NCBI GenBank assembly: GCA_024234635.1
Contig: JACKNX010000002.1
Span: 62,001 to 126,000, forward strand
DNA length: 64,000 bases
Direction of reading: 5' to 3'
Source of the DNA: Pseudomonadales bacterium
GTDB lineage: Bacteria; Pseudomonadota; Gammaproteobacteria; Pseudomonadales; Azotimanducaceae
Positions within the stretch are counted from its first letter, which is position 1; each line of letters opens with the position of its first letter. This document shows, in pieces, positions 1 to 8,423 of the stretch. The translations under genes were made by a program, and so were the position numbers. The notes beneath the pieces are model-generated. The model saw only the letters and a list, made by a program, of their open reading frames with translations. It was not told where the DNA came from and ran no database searches.

Positions 1-650
1 TCGCGTTGCGCCTTCTCCGCAAGACCGCCATCCACGTCCGCCTGCGACCGACCGTCCGGATGCAGGCCGAAATCTTCCGGCGCCCGTCGCATGAGGGCCG
101 CCACCGGCACCATGATCAGCCCCACGGCGACGCCGAGCCCCACCCAGCTCTGCCGCCAGCCAAAGTGGTCGATGGCCCAGGTCACCGACGGTGTGAGGAC
201 CACGCCGCCCAGCGACACCCCCATCGCCGCCCATGCCACGGCCTGCCCGCGGCGTTCCACGAACCATTTGGCCAGCGTGACGTTGACCACCAGATTGCCG
301 ATGAGCGCGCAGCCCAGCGTGGCAATCACACCGTTGACGACGATCCACTGCCACAACGCATCGACAAACCCGAGCAGCACCAGCGCCACCGAGAGGATGC
401 AGGTGCCAGCGAGCATCAGGCGGCGGCCACCCAGCCGATCCACCTGCACCCCAATAAAAAAACCCGCCAGACCGGTGATGAGTTGCGCCACTGAGCGGGC
501 GAGCGTGAAATCGGCCCGTGTCCAGCCGAGATCCTCGCTCATCGGCGCCATGAACGAGCCCGCTACGTAGGACAGAATACCCGTGGAGACGAACTGGGCA
601 ATGAACGCCGCGCCAATGAGCACGTAGCCGTAATAGAGACGCGAGGGCAC
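1..650 (-). CDS. MFS transporter, C-terminal part missing (runs off window start)
   Basis: A minus-strand frame stays open from a GTG at 650 to the window edge. The GTG is preceded by GGGAAGG at good spacing. The first residues read VPSRLYYGYVLIGAAFIAQ and continue as alternating hydrophobic helices. The loop after the second helix has a DRLGGRR-type motif, the classical MFS loop 2-3 signature, and helix 4 runs into KWFVERRGQAVAW, as in monocarboxylate/oxalate-formate antiporter-like MFS members. About six of twelve expected helices are inside the window, so this is the N-terminal half of an inner-membrane secondary transporter. The substrate cannot be read. It diverges from the thiolase-like gene at 810. 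The family call is firm; the GTG start is inferred from the ribosome site. Confidence 0.8.
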   Translation of the reverse strand, partial: MPSRLYYGYVLIGAAFIAQFVSTGILSYVAGSFMAPMSEDLGWTRADFTLARSVAQLITGLAGFFIGVQVDRLGGRRLMLAGTCILSVALVLLGFVDALWQWIVVNGVIATLGCALIGNLVVNVTLAKWFVERRGQAVAWAAMGVSLGGVVLTPSVTWAIDHFGWRQSWVGLGVAVGLIMVPVAALMRRAPEDFGLHPDGRSQADVDGGLAEKAQR

Positions 651-720
651 ACTGCCTTCCCGGAGACGAGACCCGGATTAAATGCCAATCCAGGAAACGG
701 CGTCCAGCCCAGCCCACCCC

Positions 721-739
721 ATCGCCGATCGCCGATCGC
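721..739. repeat. Heptanucleotide tandem repeat upstream of thiolase-like gene
   Basis: ATCGCCG is repeated in tandem about 2.7 times in the 159-base divergent gap between the MFS gene and the thiolase-like gene. A TATACT at 775-780 is a possible -10 element for the plus-strand gene, but no convincing -35 lies 17 bases before it. The repeat may be slippage-prone or chance. Confidence 0.3.
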
Positions 740-809
740 CCTGAGCAAACCGCGCCTGTGGCGCCGCCAGCCGATATACTGGCGCTATTTCGCGTATCGA
801 GAGCATCCA

Positions 810-2279
810 ATGAACGAATCGACGACACCGGTCCTTGTGGGGATCGCCCAGGTGGAACAGCGACTCAGCGAATACACCCCGTCGGCCAAGGAGCCCGTCG
901 ACCTGATGATCGACGCCCTGCGCCTCGCCGCGGAAGACGCTGGGGCACCCTCCCTGCTCACGTCCGCCACGTCCGTGCGCGTCATTCGCGGCGTATGGCC
1001 GTACCAGAATCCCGCGAGCGTGGTTGCCGAAGCCGTTGGTACGCCCAACGCCGAAACCGTGCTCACGCCGTACGGTGGCAACTACGTGCAGACCACCGTC
1101 AACTATTCCTGCCTCGACATTCAGCAGGGCCGGCACGACATCATCCTCATCACGGGTGGTGAGTGTGGAAATTCCCGCGCCAAGGCGCAGCGCCAGGGCA
1201 TGCGGGCCGAATGGCGCGACATTCCGGGCACGCCGGACCGCATGCTGGGTGAAGACAAGCCCATGGCACACGATTTCGAGACGGCCATCGGCCTGAGAGC
1301 CCCCATCCAGTGGTACCCGATCTTCGAAACCGCCCTGCGCGCCAGCCGGGGCGAATCGCTGGATGCCCATATCCACCGCATCGCCGAGTTGTGGGCAGGC
1401 TTCAGCCGGGTTGCCTCCACCAATCCACACGCCTGGCTGAAGAAGCCAGTGTCGGCCGAGGAAATCCGCACGTTGTCGGACAGCAATCGTGGCATTTCCT
1501 ACCCCTACCCCAAGCTCATGAACTCCAACAACAGCGTGGACATGGGCGCGGCGCTCATCCTCACCAATGTCGCCACCGCAAAAAAACTCGGCATCAGCCG
1601 CGACAAGTGGATCTATCCGCACGTGGGCACCGACGCGCACGACACCTATTTCGTTTCCAATCGCCACAGCCTGTGCGAATCGCCCGCCATACGGGTGGCC
1701 GGACGCCGCGCCCTGGAGCTGGCCGACATGTCGGCGGCTGATGTCGATCACGTGGACGTGTACAGCTGCTTTCCGGTGGCCGTACAGGTTGGCGCCATGG
1801 AAATCGGTCTGCCACTGGACCGGCCGCTGACCGTCACGGGTGGCCTCACGTTCAATGGCGGTCCACTGAACAACTACGTCATGCATTCCATTGCCCGCAT
1901 GGCCGAAATCCTGCGCGAACAAACCGGTAAACGGGGTCTGATCACCGCCAATGGCGGCTTCCTTACCAAGCATGCGTTTGGCGTTTATTCGAGCGAGCCG
2001 CCTACGAAACCGTTCCAGCATCAGGACGTGCAGGCGGAAGTCGACGCCATGCCCACACGTGATCTGGAATCCGGGTTCATGGGCAATGCACGCATCGAAG
2101 GGTACGTTGTCATGTACGGCAAGGACGGCTTCGATGCCGCCTGGGCGGGGCTGCTCACGGAGCGCGGCACGCGCACCTGGGCAATGACAAGAGACCAGGA
2201 CATGATGGTCGACATGACGCGCAACGAATACGTGGGCCGTACGGCGCGCGTGAACGCCGAACATCAGTTCAGTATCTGA
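810..2279 (+). CDS. Thiolase-family protein (acetyl-CoA acetyltransferase-like)
   Basis: 489 residues, somewhat longer than a typical biosynthetic thiolase. It resembles the actinobacterial/proteobacterial acetyl-CoA acetyltransferase subfamily that often sits in lipid or steroid degradation loci. It begins with VGIAQVEQR, then IQQGRHDIILITGGE (the thiolase helix and strand after the active site), and later VDVYSCFPVAVQ, GGLTFNGGPLNNYVMH and ANGGFLTKH. The position where thiolases carry the acyl-accepting Cys (about 14 residues before IQQG) reads GGNYVQ, with no Cys, so it may not be a conventional condensing or cleaving thiolase. The ATG at 810 has GAGAG upstream. The SDR gene follows after 36 bases, probably in the same transcript. 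The exact substrate is unknown. Confidence 0.8.
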   Translation: MNESTTPVLVGIAQVEQRLSEYTPSAKEPVDLMIDALRLAAEDAGAPSLLTSATSVRVIRGVWPYQNPASVVAEAVGTPNAETVLTPYGGNYVQTTVNYSCLDIQQGRHDIILITGGECGNSRAKAQRQGMRAEWRDIPGTPDRMLGEDKPMAHDFETAIGLRAPIQWYPIFETALRASRGESLDAHIHRIAELWAGFSRVASTNPHAWLKKPVSAEEIRTLSDSNRGISYPYPKLMNSNNSVDMGAALILTNVATAKKLGISRDKWIYPHVGTDAHDTYFVSNRHSLCESPAIRVAGRRALELADMSAADVDHVDVYSCFPVAVQVGAMEIGLPLDRPLTVTGGLTFNGGPLNNYVMHSIARMAEILREQTGKRGLITANGGFLTKHAFGVYSSEPPTKPFQHQDVQAEVDAMPTRDLESGFMGNARIEGYVVMYGKDGFDAAWAGLLTERGTRTWAMTRDQDMMVDMTRNEYVGRTARVNAEHQFSI

Positions 2280-2315
2280 TATTCAAGATTCTCACAACCA
2301 AGGGAGAGAAGGACC

Positions 2316-2996
2316 ATGAAAGTACTCATTACGGGCGCCAACAAGGGCATCGGCCTGGAAATGGCGAAGATGTACGCCGAAGCCGGCAACGAGGTGATCG
2401 GCTGTGCGCGCAACCCCGATGCAGCGACGAAGCTGAAGGCGTTGCCTGGCGTGCGGGTCGAACAGCTCGACGTCGGCAGCAGTGACTCCGTTGCCGCACT
2501 GAAAGCACGGCTGGGTGACGAAGCCATCGACGTCCTCATCAACAATGCCGGCATTGCCGGCCCGGCACCGGACAAGCAGTCCGCACTGGACATGGACTAC
2601 GACGGCTGGATGGAGACCTTCAACATCAACAGCATGGGACCCTTGCGCATGGTGCAGGCGTTTCGCGCCAACCTGGCCAAAGGCACCAATCCCAAGGCCA
2701 TCACCGTGACCAGTCAGATGGGTGCGCTCGATCTGAACTGGCCCGTCATGTACGCGTACTGCTCCTCCAAAGCTGCGGTCAACAAGGTCATGCGCATGAT
2801 CTCCGTGGAACTGGCCAAGGACGGTATCGCGGTTCGCCTGCTGCACCCCGGTCACGTGAAGACGGACATGGGCGGACCGAATGCAGCCATCACGGTGGAC
2901 GAAAGCGCCGGTGGCATCATCAAGGTGATCGCCGACACCAACCTCGAAAATACCGGCACGTTCATGAAGTGGAACGGCGAAGCGCACGCCTGGTAA
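2316..2996 (+). CDS. Short-chain dehydrogenase/reductase (SDR)
   Basis: 226-residue cytosolic NAD(P)-dependent oxidoreductase of the classical SDR fold. The nucleotide-binding TGANKGIG motif is at residues 6-13, NNAG near residue 75, and the catalytic YAYCSSK (YxxxK) follows an upstream Ser in VTSQMG. The length and the C-terminal KTDMGGPNA segment resemble C-factor-like or sniffer-like SDRs. A strong AGGGAGAGAAGG ribosome site lies just before the ATG. It follows the thiolase-like gene by 36 bases, suggesting a two-gene unit in which it oxidises or reduces a hydroxy or keto acyl intermediate; that role is inferred from context only. Confidence 0.88.
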   Translation: MKVLITGANKGIGLEMAKMYAEAGNEVIGCARNPDAATKLKALPGVRVEQLDVGSSDSVAALKARLGDEAIDVLINNAGIAGPAPDKQSALDMDYDGWMETFNINSMGPLRMVQAFRANLAKGTNPKAITVTSQMGALDLNWPVMYAYCSSKAAVNKVMRMISVELAKDGIAVRLLHPGHVKTDMGGPNAAITVDESAGGIIKVIADTNLENTGTFMKWNGEAHAW

Positions 2997-3009
2997 CGGC
3001 ACGCGCACT

Positions 3010-3045
3010 GGCGCACCAGACCGTCTTCTGACGGCCTGGTGTGCC
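3010..3045. terminator. Hairpin between convergent genes (bidirectional terminator candidate)
   Basis: GGCGCACCAGACCGTC and GACGGCCTGGTGTGCC form a 16-base stem with a few G-T pairs and a TTCT loop. It lies 13 bases after the SDR stop and about 50 bases past the stop of the oppositely oriented oxidase gene. No strong T-run follows, so it may stabilise 3' ends rather than act as a textbook intrinsic terminator. Confidence 0.6.
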
Positions 3046-3098
3046 GCGTTCATCGAAGGGTGACTGGTTTCAGCCCAGACCACGCCAACCCTGTCGGC

Positions 3099-4247
3099 TC
3101 ATTCCCGCCAGAGCGCACTTCCATCGATACTGTTTACATCGGTGAAACCGCAGAACGCCATGGTCAGATCAAGCTCCCGCTGAAGGATCTCCAGCGAGCG
3201 AGTCACGCCCGCCTCACCCGCTGCACCCAGCCCGTATAGAAAGGCACGACCAACAAGCGTAGCGCTCGCGCCGGACGCCAGCGCGCGGAAGATGTCCTGA
3301 CCACCACGGATGCCACCGTCCATCCACACCTCGGTACGTCGACCAACCGCCTGCGCGATGTGTGGCAGCACAGCGATGGACGACGGCGCGCCATCGAGCT
3401 GGCGACCGCCATGGTTGGACACCACCATTGCATCGATGCCGATATCCACGGCTTTTTCCGCATCCACAGGATCCATGATGCCTTTGAGGATGAATCGACC
3501 TGGCCATTGATCGCGCACCCACTTCACATCGTCCCAGTCCAGCGACGGGTCGAGTTGCTCGCTGGACCATGCACCTAGCGTACGCAGACTTTCCACGCCC
3601 GGCACATGGCCAACCACATTGCCAAACGTCCGGTTCCTCGTACCCAGCATGGGCAGAGACCAGCGCGGCTTGGCGGCCATCTCCAGTAAATTGCGCAGCG
3701 TCATTCGTGGCGGGGTGGAGAGACCATTGCGGATGTCCTTGTGCCGCTGTCCCATGATCGACAGATCCAGCGTCAGCATCAGCGCACCGCAACCGACATC
3801 CCGTGCGCGGCCGATCAGCCGCCGGATGTAGTCGCGGTCACGCATCACGTAGAGCTGGAACCAGGGCGGTGTCGAAACCGCCGCGGCAACGGTCTCCAGG
3901 GAACAGATACTCATGGTGGACAACGTGAATGGAACGCCAAACCGTTCCGCGGCCCGTGCGGCGAGAATTTCGCCATCGGCGCACTGCATGCCGGTGAGGC
4001 CGGTTGGCGCCAGTGCCACCGGCATGCGGACGTCAACCCCTGCCATCTTCGAGGCCAGTGAACGCAACGAAATGTCGACCGCCACACGCTGGCGCAGGCG
4101 GATGCGCTGCAGGTCAGCTTCATTGGCACGGTAGGTGCTTTCCGTCCACGATCCCGAATCGGCATAGTCGTAGAACATGCGCGGCACGCGTCGACGATGC
4201 TGACGTCTCAGGTCTTCTATACAGGTGAAACTGGCAAGATCGCTCAT
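3099..4247 (-). CDS. FMN-dependent alpha-hydroxy-acid oxidizing protein (LldD/glycolate oxidase family)
   Basis: 382 residues, the normal length for this TIM-barrel flavoenzyme family, which oxidises L-2-hydroxy acids such as lactate, glycolate or mandelate to 2-keto acids. Visible family features are the N-terminal RRVPRMFYDYADSG segment, WFQLYVMRDRDY (active-site Tyr region), the lysine-bearing ILKGIMDP strand, VSNHGGRQLD with the catalytic His-Gly-Gly-Arg, and the FMN phosphate loop DGGIRGGQDIFRALASGA. The start overlaps the stop of the upstream flavin monooxygenase-like gene by four bases (ATGA), so the two are translationally coupled. The coupling suggests oxidation of a hydroxy acid produced in the same pathway. 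The substrate is not determined. Confidence 0.88.
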   Translation of the reverse strand: MSDLASFTCIEDLRRQHRRRVPRMFYDYADSGSWTESTYRANEADLQRIRLRQRVAVDISLRSLASKMAGVDVRMPVALAPTGLTGMQCADGEILAARAAERFGVPFTLSTMSICSLETVAAAVSTPPWFQLYVMRDRDYIRRLIGRARDVGCGALMLTLDLSIMGQRHKDIRNGLSTPPRMTLRNLLEMAAKPRWSLPMLGTRNRTFGNVVGHVPGVESLRTLGAWSSEQLDPSLDWDDVKWVRDQWPGRFILKGIMDPVDAEKAVDIGIDAMVVSNHGGRQLDGAPSSIAVLPHIAQAVGRRTEVWMDGGIRGGQDIFRALASGASATLVGRAFLYGLGAAGEAGVTRSLEILQRELDLTMAFCGFTDVNSIDGSALWRE

Positions 4248-5413
4248 GCGTCTCTCTCATCGAGCCGGTTGACCGGTGGAAGACCACCGAGCATGTTCTC
4301 CTGCGCCGGCAACCCCAGCAGCACGCGCCCGGCATCCACGATCTGATGGGCAGCCACCGTGACATGCTGTCGCACGACGCGCACATCGCGGGCAATGCGT
4401 TCGAGCGGATGCTCCAGCGCGTTGGCCGAGGTTCCCGCTGCTTCCACGACCAGTTCCACCGCCGCAACGCAGTCCCGCACCGCATCGCTGCACACCAGTT
4501 GCAGGATCGCCCGCTCGCGCACAGTTATCTCCCGCTCCGCCAGCGTCGCCGCCCACATTGCGCCCACGGTTTCCAGCAGCGCGGCTCTGGCGCGTACAAC
4601 GCGTACCTCCGCTTCCGCAAGCGCCAGCTGTGCATGCGAACGTTCCCGCAACCGCGCAGACGTGAACCGGGGCACCTTGCCATCGGCCAGCGCCAGGAAT
4701 GCATCAATGGCTGCGCGACCGAGCCCGAGGGCTATGGCCACTTTGTTGTAGGCAAGGCGGGCGGCAGTCGGGAACCGCAATAGTGGCGAAGGTGACTTGA
4801 CGCCACCCAGAGGCGCCACGATGCGATTGGCCGGTACGAACGCATCCCGTACCCTGATGTCGTGTGAGCCGGAACCGCGCATCCCTCCGACATGCCATGT
4901 GTCCAGGATTTCGTACTGGTCGGGCGTGAGCATGGCATACCGGTTGCCCCGCCTGCCGGGCACACTGACCGTGGCGCCGAAAACGCGGGAGTTGTGGCAG
5001 CCGCTGACAAACTGCCAAACACCGCTCACGCGGTATCCGCCCTCCTCCGCTACCGCCTCCCCCACGGCCGCGGTGGAGCTGCACAGGACAACCATGGGAT
5101 CGGCAATCAGATCGGCGCAGGCGCCCATCGCCGGAGCAATGAGACCAAAGTTCTCGATACCGATCATCAGGTTCCAGCCGGCGGAGCCGTCCGCCCGGCT
5201 GATGCGTTCGATCACCCGTATCTGTGTCAAGGGGTCGGCTGCCTCGCCCCCGACTTCGGCAGGCATGGCCAGCCGGTATAAACCGGCGGCAGCCAGTGCA
5301 TTGGCAACTTCCTCCGATAGATGACGTTGGCGGTCCGCCGCCGGCCCGAACTGGCGTGCAACGGGTGCCACGCCTTCCGCTCTTGTCAGTGGATCTATCT
5401 GCGTCACGGTCAT
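4244..5413 (-). CDS. Acyl-CoA dehydrogenase-fold flavin monooxygenase-like protein (HsaA/DszC type)
   Basis: 389 residues with the acyl-CoA dehydrogenase N-terminal helical, central beta and C-terminal helical domains. The sequence pattern (GLYRLAMPAEVGGEAADP, SADGSAGWNLMIG-like segment, GYRVSGVWQFVSGCHNS, GMRGSGSHDI) matches the group D two-component flavin monooxygenases such as HsaA, HpaB-like and DszC proteins rather than true acyl-CoA dehydrogenases. The catalytic Glu of dehydrogenases is not evident. Such enzymes need a separate flavin reductase, and none is visible here. GGAGGG precedes the ATG. The gene is coupled to the hydroxy-acid oxidase downstream and diverges from the GMC oxidoreductase across a 44-base gap. 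Confidence 0.75.
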   Translation of the reverse strand: MTVTQIDPLTRAEGVAPVARQFGPAADRQRHLSEEVANALAAAGLYRLAMPAEVGGEAADPLTQIRVIERISRADGSAGWNLMIGIENFGLIAPAMGACADLIADPMVVLCSSTAAVGEAVAEEGGYRVSGVWQFVSGCHNSRVFGATVSVPGRRGNRYAMLTPDQYEILDTWHVGGMRGSGSHDIRVRDAFVPANRIVAPLGGVKSPSPLLRFPTAARLAYNKVAIALGLGRAAIDAFLALADGKVPRFTSARLRERSHAQLALAEAEVRVVRARAALLETVGAMWAATLAEREITVRERAILQLVCSDAVRDCVAAVELVVEAAGTSANALEHPLERIARDVRVVRQHVTVAAHQIVDAGRVLLGLPAQENMLGGLPPVNRLDERDA

Positions 5414-5457
5414 GCCCTCCCGATGCGGCAGTGTACGACAGTGGTATCCTGCCCGGC

Positions 5458-7062
5458 ATGGAATACGACTTCATCATCGTCGGTGCCGGCACCGCGGGGT
5501 GCGTACTGGCCAACCGTCTCTCGGCGGATCCGGCAAACACTGTTCTGCTCATCGAAGCCGGCGGCCGCGACAACTATTTCTGGATCGATATCCCCGTCGG
5601 CTACCTCTACACCATCGGCAACCCACGCACGGACTGGTGCTACGTGACCGAGAGCGAACCAGGGCTCGCCGGCCGCGCCATTGGTTATGCCCGCGGCAAG
5701 GTACTGGGTGGCTGCTCGTCCATCAATGCCATGATCTACATGCGCGGTCAGGCAAGCGACTACGATCACTGGGCCAGCCTCGGCAATCGCGGCTGGGGGT
5801 GGAAAGACGTACTGCCGGTTTTCAAGGCACACGAAGACTACCAGCACGGCGCCGACGAATGGCACGGCACGGGCGGTGAACTGCGCGTGGAGGAACGGCG
5901 GGTGAACTGGGAGATACTGGACGCCTGGCGCGACGCCGCCGAGGAGTGCGGCATCCCCAAGATTGCCGAGTACAACCGGGGCGACAATTCCGGCACTGCC
6001 TATTTCCAGATGAACCAGCGGCGCGGTCGACGGTGGAGCGCAACGTCCGCGTTTCTGCGCCCGGTGCAGCATCGGACCAACCTGACGATACGCACTGACA
6101 CACTGGTGGAGCGGCTGGGGTTTGGCCAGGCAGACGGCCGGCCACGCGCGCACTCAGTGGTGGTACGCACGCCGCGTGACGGGGAGCAGACGCTGCGTGC
6201 CAGACGGGGTGTCGTCCTTGCCGCCGGCGCCATTGGCTCCCCGGCCATTCTGCAACGCTCCGGCGTGGGCGATCCCGGCTTGCTGCAGTCACTGGGCATA
6301 CCCGTGGTGCACGCCGCACCGGGTGTAGGCGGCAACCTGCAGGACCACCTGCAGATTCGCACCATCTACAGGGTGGCCAATACCCGCACCCTGAACACCC
6401 GCGCCGGATCACTGTTCGGCAAGGCGGCGATGGCGCTCGAGTATGCCATTCGGCGGACAGGCCCTCTGACCATGCCACCCTCCCAACTCGGCGCCTTCGC
6501 GCGCTCCGACGATGCGCAGATCAGCGCCAACATCGAATGGCATGTGCAGCCTCTGTCGCTGGACAAGTTCGGCGAACCCCTGCACCCCTGGGACGCCATC
6601 ACGCCGTCGGTGTGCAACCTGCGTCCATCCAGCCGCGGCCAGGTGAGAATTCGATCCACCCGGGCGGACGTGGCGCCGGAAATCCGATTGAACTATCTGT
6701 CCACCGAGGAGGATCAGGCGGTGGCCGTCGCCGGACTGAAGTTCACCCGTCGGATCATGGCATCCCCCGCACTGGCCCGCTTTGCACCGGAGGAAGTGAA
6801 ACCCGGTCCGGAATACGCGACGGACGCACAGTTGCTGGACGCCGCCAGACAACTCGGCACCACCATCTTTCACCCGGTCAGTACCTGCCGCATGGGACGC
6901 GATGAAAAGGCTGTGGTCAGCGATCGCCTCCGTGTGCACGGGTTGAACGGATTGTGGGTGATCGATGCCTCGATCATGCCCACCATTACATCCGGCAATA
7001 CCAATGCGCCCACGGTCATGATTGCCGACAAGGGTGCCCGATTCGTGCTGGAGGACGCTTGA
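5458..7062 (+). CDS. GMC-family FAD oxidoreductase (choline dehydrogenase-like)
   Basis: 534 residues from the ATG at 5458. The longer upstream open frame overlaps the opposite gene and lacks family sequence. The FAD ADP-binding site FIIVGAGTAGCVLANRLS is at the N-terminus, followed by an EAGG motif, the GMC signature GKVLGGCSSINAMIYMRG, a second signature GAIGSPAILQRSGVGD, and the C-terminal HPVSTCRMG and DASIMPTITSGNTNAP segment carrying the catalytic His and Asn. It oxidises an alcohol to an aldehyde using FAD. Choline or alkanol are both possible, and the substrate cannot be told. The stop overlaps the start of the next gene by one base. Confidence 0.92.
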   Translation: MEYDFIIVGAGTAGCVLANRLSADPANTVLLIEAGGRDNYFWIDIPVGYLYTIGNPRTDWCYVTESEPGLAGRAIGYARGKVLGGCSSINAMIYMRGQASDYDHWASLGNRGWGWKDVLPVFKAHEDYQHGADEWHGTGGELRVEERRVNWEILDAWRDAAEECGIPKIAEYNRGDNSGTAYFQMNQRRGRRWSATSAFLRPVQHRTNLTIRTDTLVERLGFGQADGRPRAHSVVVRTPRDGEQTLRARRGVVLAAGAIGSPAILQRSGVGDPGLLQSLGIPVVHAAPGVGGNLQDHLQIRTIYRVANTRTLNTRAGSLFGKAAMALEYAIRRTGPLTMPPSQLGAFARSDDAQISANIEWHVQPLSLDKFGEPLHPWDAITPSVCNLRPSSRGQVRIRSTRADVAPEIRLNYLSTEEDQAVAVAGLKFTRRIMASPALARFAPEEVKPGPEYATDAQLLDAARQLGTTIFHPVSTCRMGRDEKAVVSDRLRVHGLNGLWVIDASIMPTITSGNTNAPTVMIADKGARFVLEDA

Positions 7063-7493
7063 TGAGGCGCCAGTTGCTGGCCGCCTGCCTGCTGATTGCT
7101 TCAGCCACCTGGGCGGGAGATGCCACCTACCGCTTTTTTTTCGATCTGGCGCCGAAGAGCCTTGATGAGATGGATGCCATCCTCGCTTCGCTGAGCGCGT
7201 CGCTGGACGGCGATGAGCCGCCCCGGTCACCCCTCGTGGTGATATTGCATGGCAGCGAAGCGAATGCCTTCGTGCGTGGCAACTACCGTCAGAACAAGGC
7301 AAGGGTGGACCTTGCCGCGCTGCTGGATGCGCACGGCTACATCGATGTCAGGATGTGCGCAACCTGGATGCGCCTCAACGGCATTGGCGAACAGGACATT
7401 CCGCCGTTCATCGAAACCGTGCCCTACGGGCCGGGCGAGGTGGAGAAGCTAAGGGAAGCCGGCTATCTGCCTTCGGATCGCACCAGCTTCTGA
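7062..7493 (+). CDS. Exported DsrE-like protein
   Basis: 143 residues from an ATG that shares one base (TGATG) with the GMC stop codon. An N-terminal signal peptide MRRQLLAACLLIASATWAG is followed by a mature domain with the DsrE/DsrF-like alpha/beta pattern: a beta strand PLVVILHGSEANAF, a helix, then DVRMCATWM with a conserved-looking Cys, and a C-terminal FIETVPYGPGEVEKLREAGY. Related periplasmic DsrE-like proteins are linked to sulfur-transfer or thiol chemistry, but many are uncharacterised. Coupling to the GMC oxidoreductase suggests co-expression without revealing the role. Confidence 0.65.
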   Translation: MRRQLLAACLLIASATWAGDATYRFFFDLAPKSLDEMDAILASLSASLDGDEPPRSPLVVILHGSEANAFVRGNYRQNKARVDLAALLDAHGYIDVRMCATWMRLNGIGEQDIPPFIETVPYGPGEVEKLREAGYLPSDRTSF

Positions 7494-7530
7494 TTCCTGC
7501 CTTTCCTCTCGCCAACGCCTGACCGGTGAA

Positions 7531-8337
7531 TCAGGTACCCGTATAAACCGGTTCCCGCTTCTCCAGGAATGCCGCCATGCCTTCCCGCGCGTCATTGGTG
7601 CGTGAGCACAGCACCTGGTTTCGGTTCTCGATGGCCATGGCTGCCTCCAGACCGCCGGCGTCGATGGCCATGCTGAGCCCCTCCTTGGTCAGTCGCAGCC
7701 CCATGGGCGACGTGCGCAGCATGTCCGCGATGTACGGTTCAGCGGCCTTTTCCAGGTCCACGTCAGGCACCACCTCGGACACCAGCCCACGATCGAGCGC
7801 ACGCGGCGCGTGGATGAATCGGCCGGTGAGCATCAGTTCCGACGCCAGTGACGTACCGACCAGGCGAGGCAGGAAATAGCTCGAGCCCATGTCGCAGGCA
7901 GACAGGCCAATGCGGATGAAGGCGGCATTCATGCGCGCGCTCTCGCCGGCGATGCGGATATCCGAGGCCAGCACAAAACTGAACCCGCCCCCGCAGGCAG
8001 GCCCCTGAATCAGGGAAATGATCGGTTGCGGGCAGCGCCGCATGCGGATGTAGACCTCCGCAAGGTAGCCCTGAAAGCCCATGCCGCCACCAAACGGCAC
8101 GTATTCCCCTTCCTTCCTTCTGGCACTGCCTTCTTTGATATCCAACCCCGCGCAGAAGGCCCGGCCGGCGCCCCGCATGACCACGATACGCACCGTCTCG
8201 TTCTCGCAAAGGCCGCCGAAATAGTCGCGCAATTCGGTGACCATGCGCGTCGTGATCGCGTTAAGGCTCTCCGGGCGATTGAGCGTCAGCCAATCCACGG
8301 CACCCCGGGTTTCCACCTTGATAGTCTCGTAGCTCAT
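7531..8337 (-). CDS. Enoyl-CoA hydratase/isomerase (crotonase family)
   Basis: 268 residues of the crotonase fold, acting on acyl-CoA thioesters in the cytosol. The oxyanion-hole segments AFCAGLDIKEG and GPACGGGFSFVLASDIRIA are intact. At the first catalytic Glu position of hydratases the sequence reads MNAAFIRIGL, and the second site reads SACDMGSSYFLPR. The Asp in place of the second Glu is closer to dienoyl-CoA or other isomerase-type crotonases than to classical hydratases. A strong AGGAGGGATGG sequence precedes the ATG. It is convergent with the DsrE-like gene. Isomerase versus hydratase is unresolved. Confidence 0.85.
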   Translation of the reverse strand: MSYETIKVETRGAVDWLTLNRPESLNAITTRMVTELRDYFGGLCENETVRIVVMRGAGRAFCAGLDIKEGSARRKEGEYVPFGGGMGFQGYLAEVYIRMRRCPQPIISLIQGPACGGGFSFVLASDIRIAGESARMNAAFIRIGLSACDMGSSYFLPRLVGTSLASELMLTGRFIHAPRALDRGLVSEVVPDVDLEKAAEPYIADMLRTSPMGLRLTKEGLSMAIDAGGLEAAMAIENRNQVLCSRTNDAREGMAAFLEKREPVYTGT

Positions 8338-8423
8338 CCATCCCTCCTCGAATATTGCATTGAAGCCGGCGTCGATTATTCATGAACGGGCGGGCGCAGG
8401 TCGACTGGCACTCCGCCTTCGGA

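Noticed and set aside
678..2264. 528-residue minus-strand open frame opposite the thiolase-like gene
   Set aside because: It is a codon-bias shadow: no family motifs, unusual His/Arg/Val-rich composition, and the opposite strand encodes a clear thiolase-fold protein.
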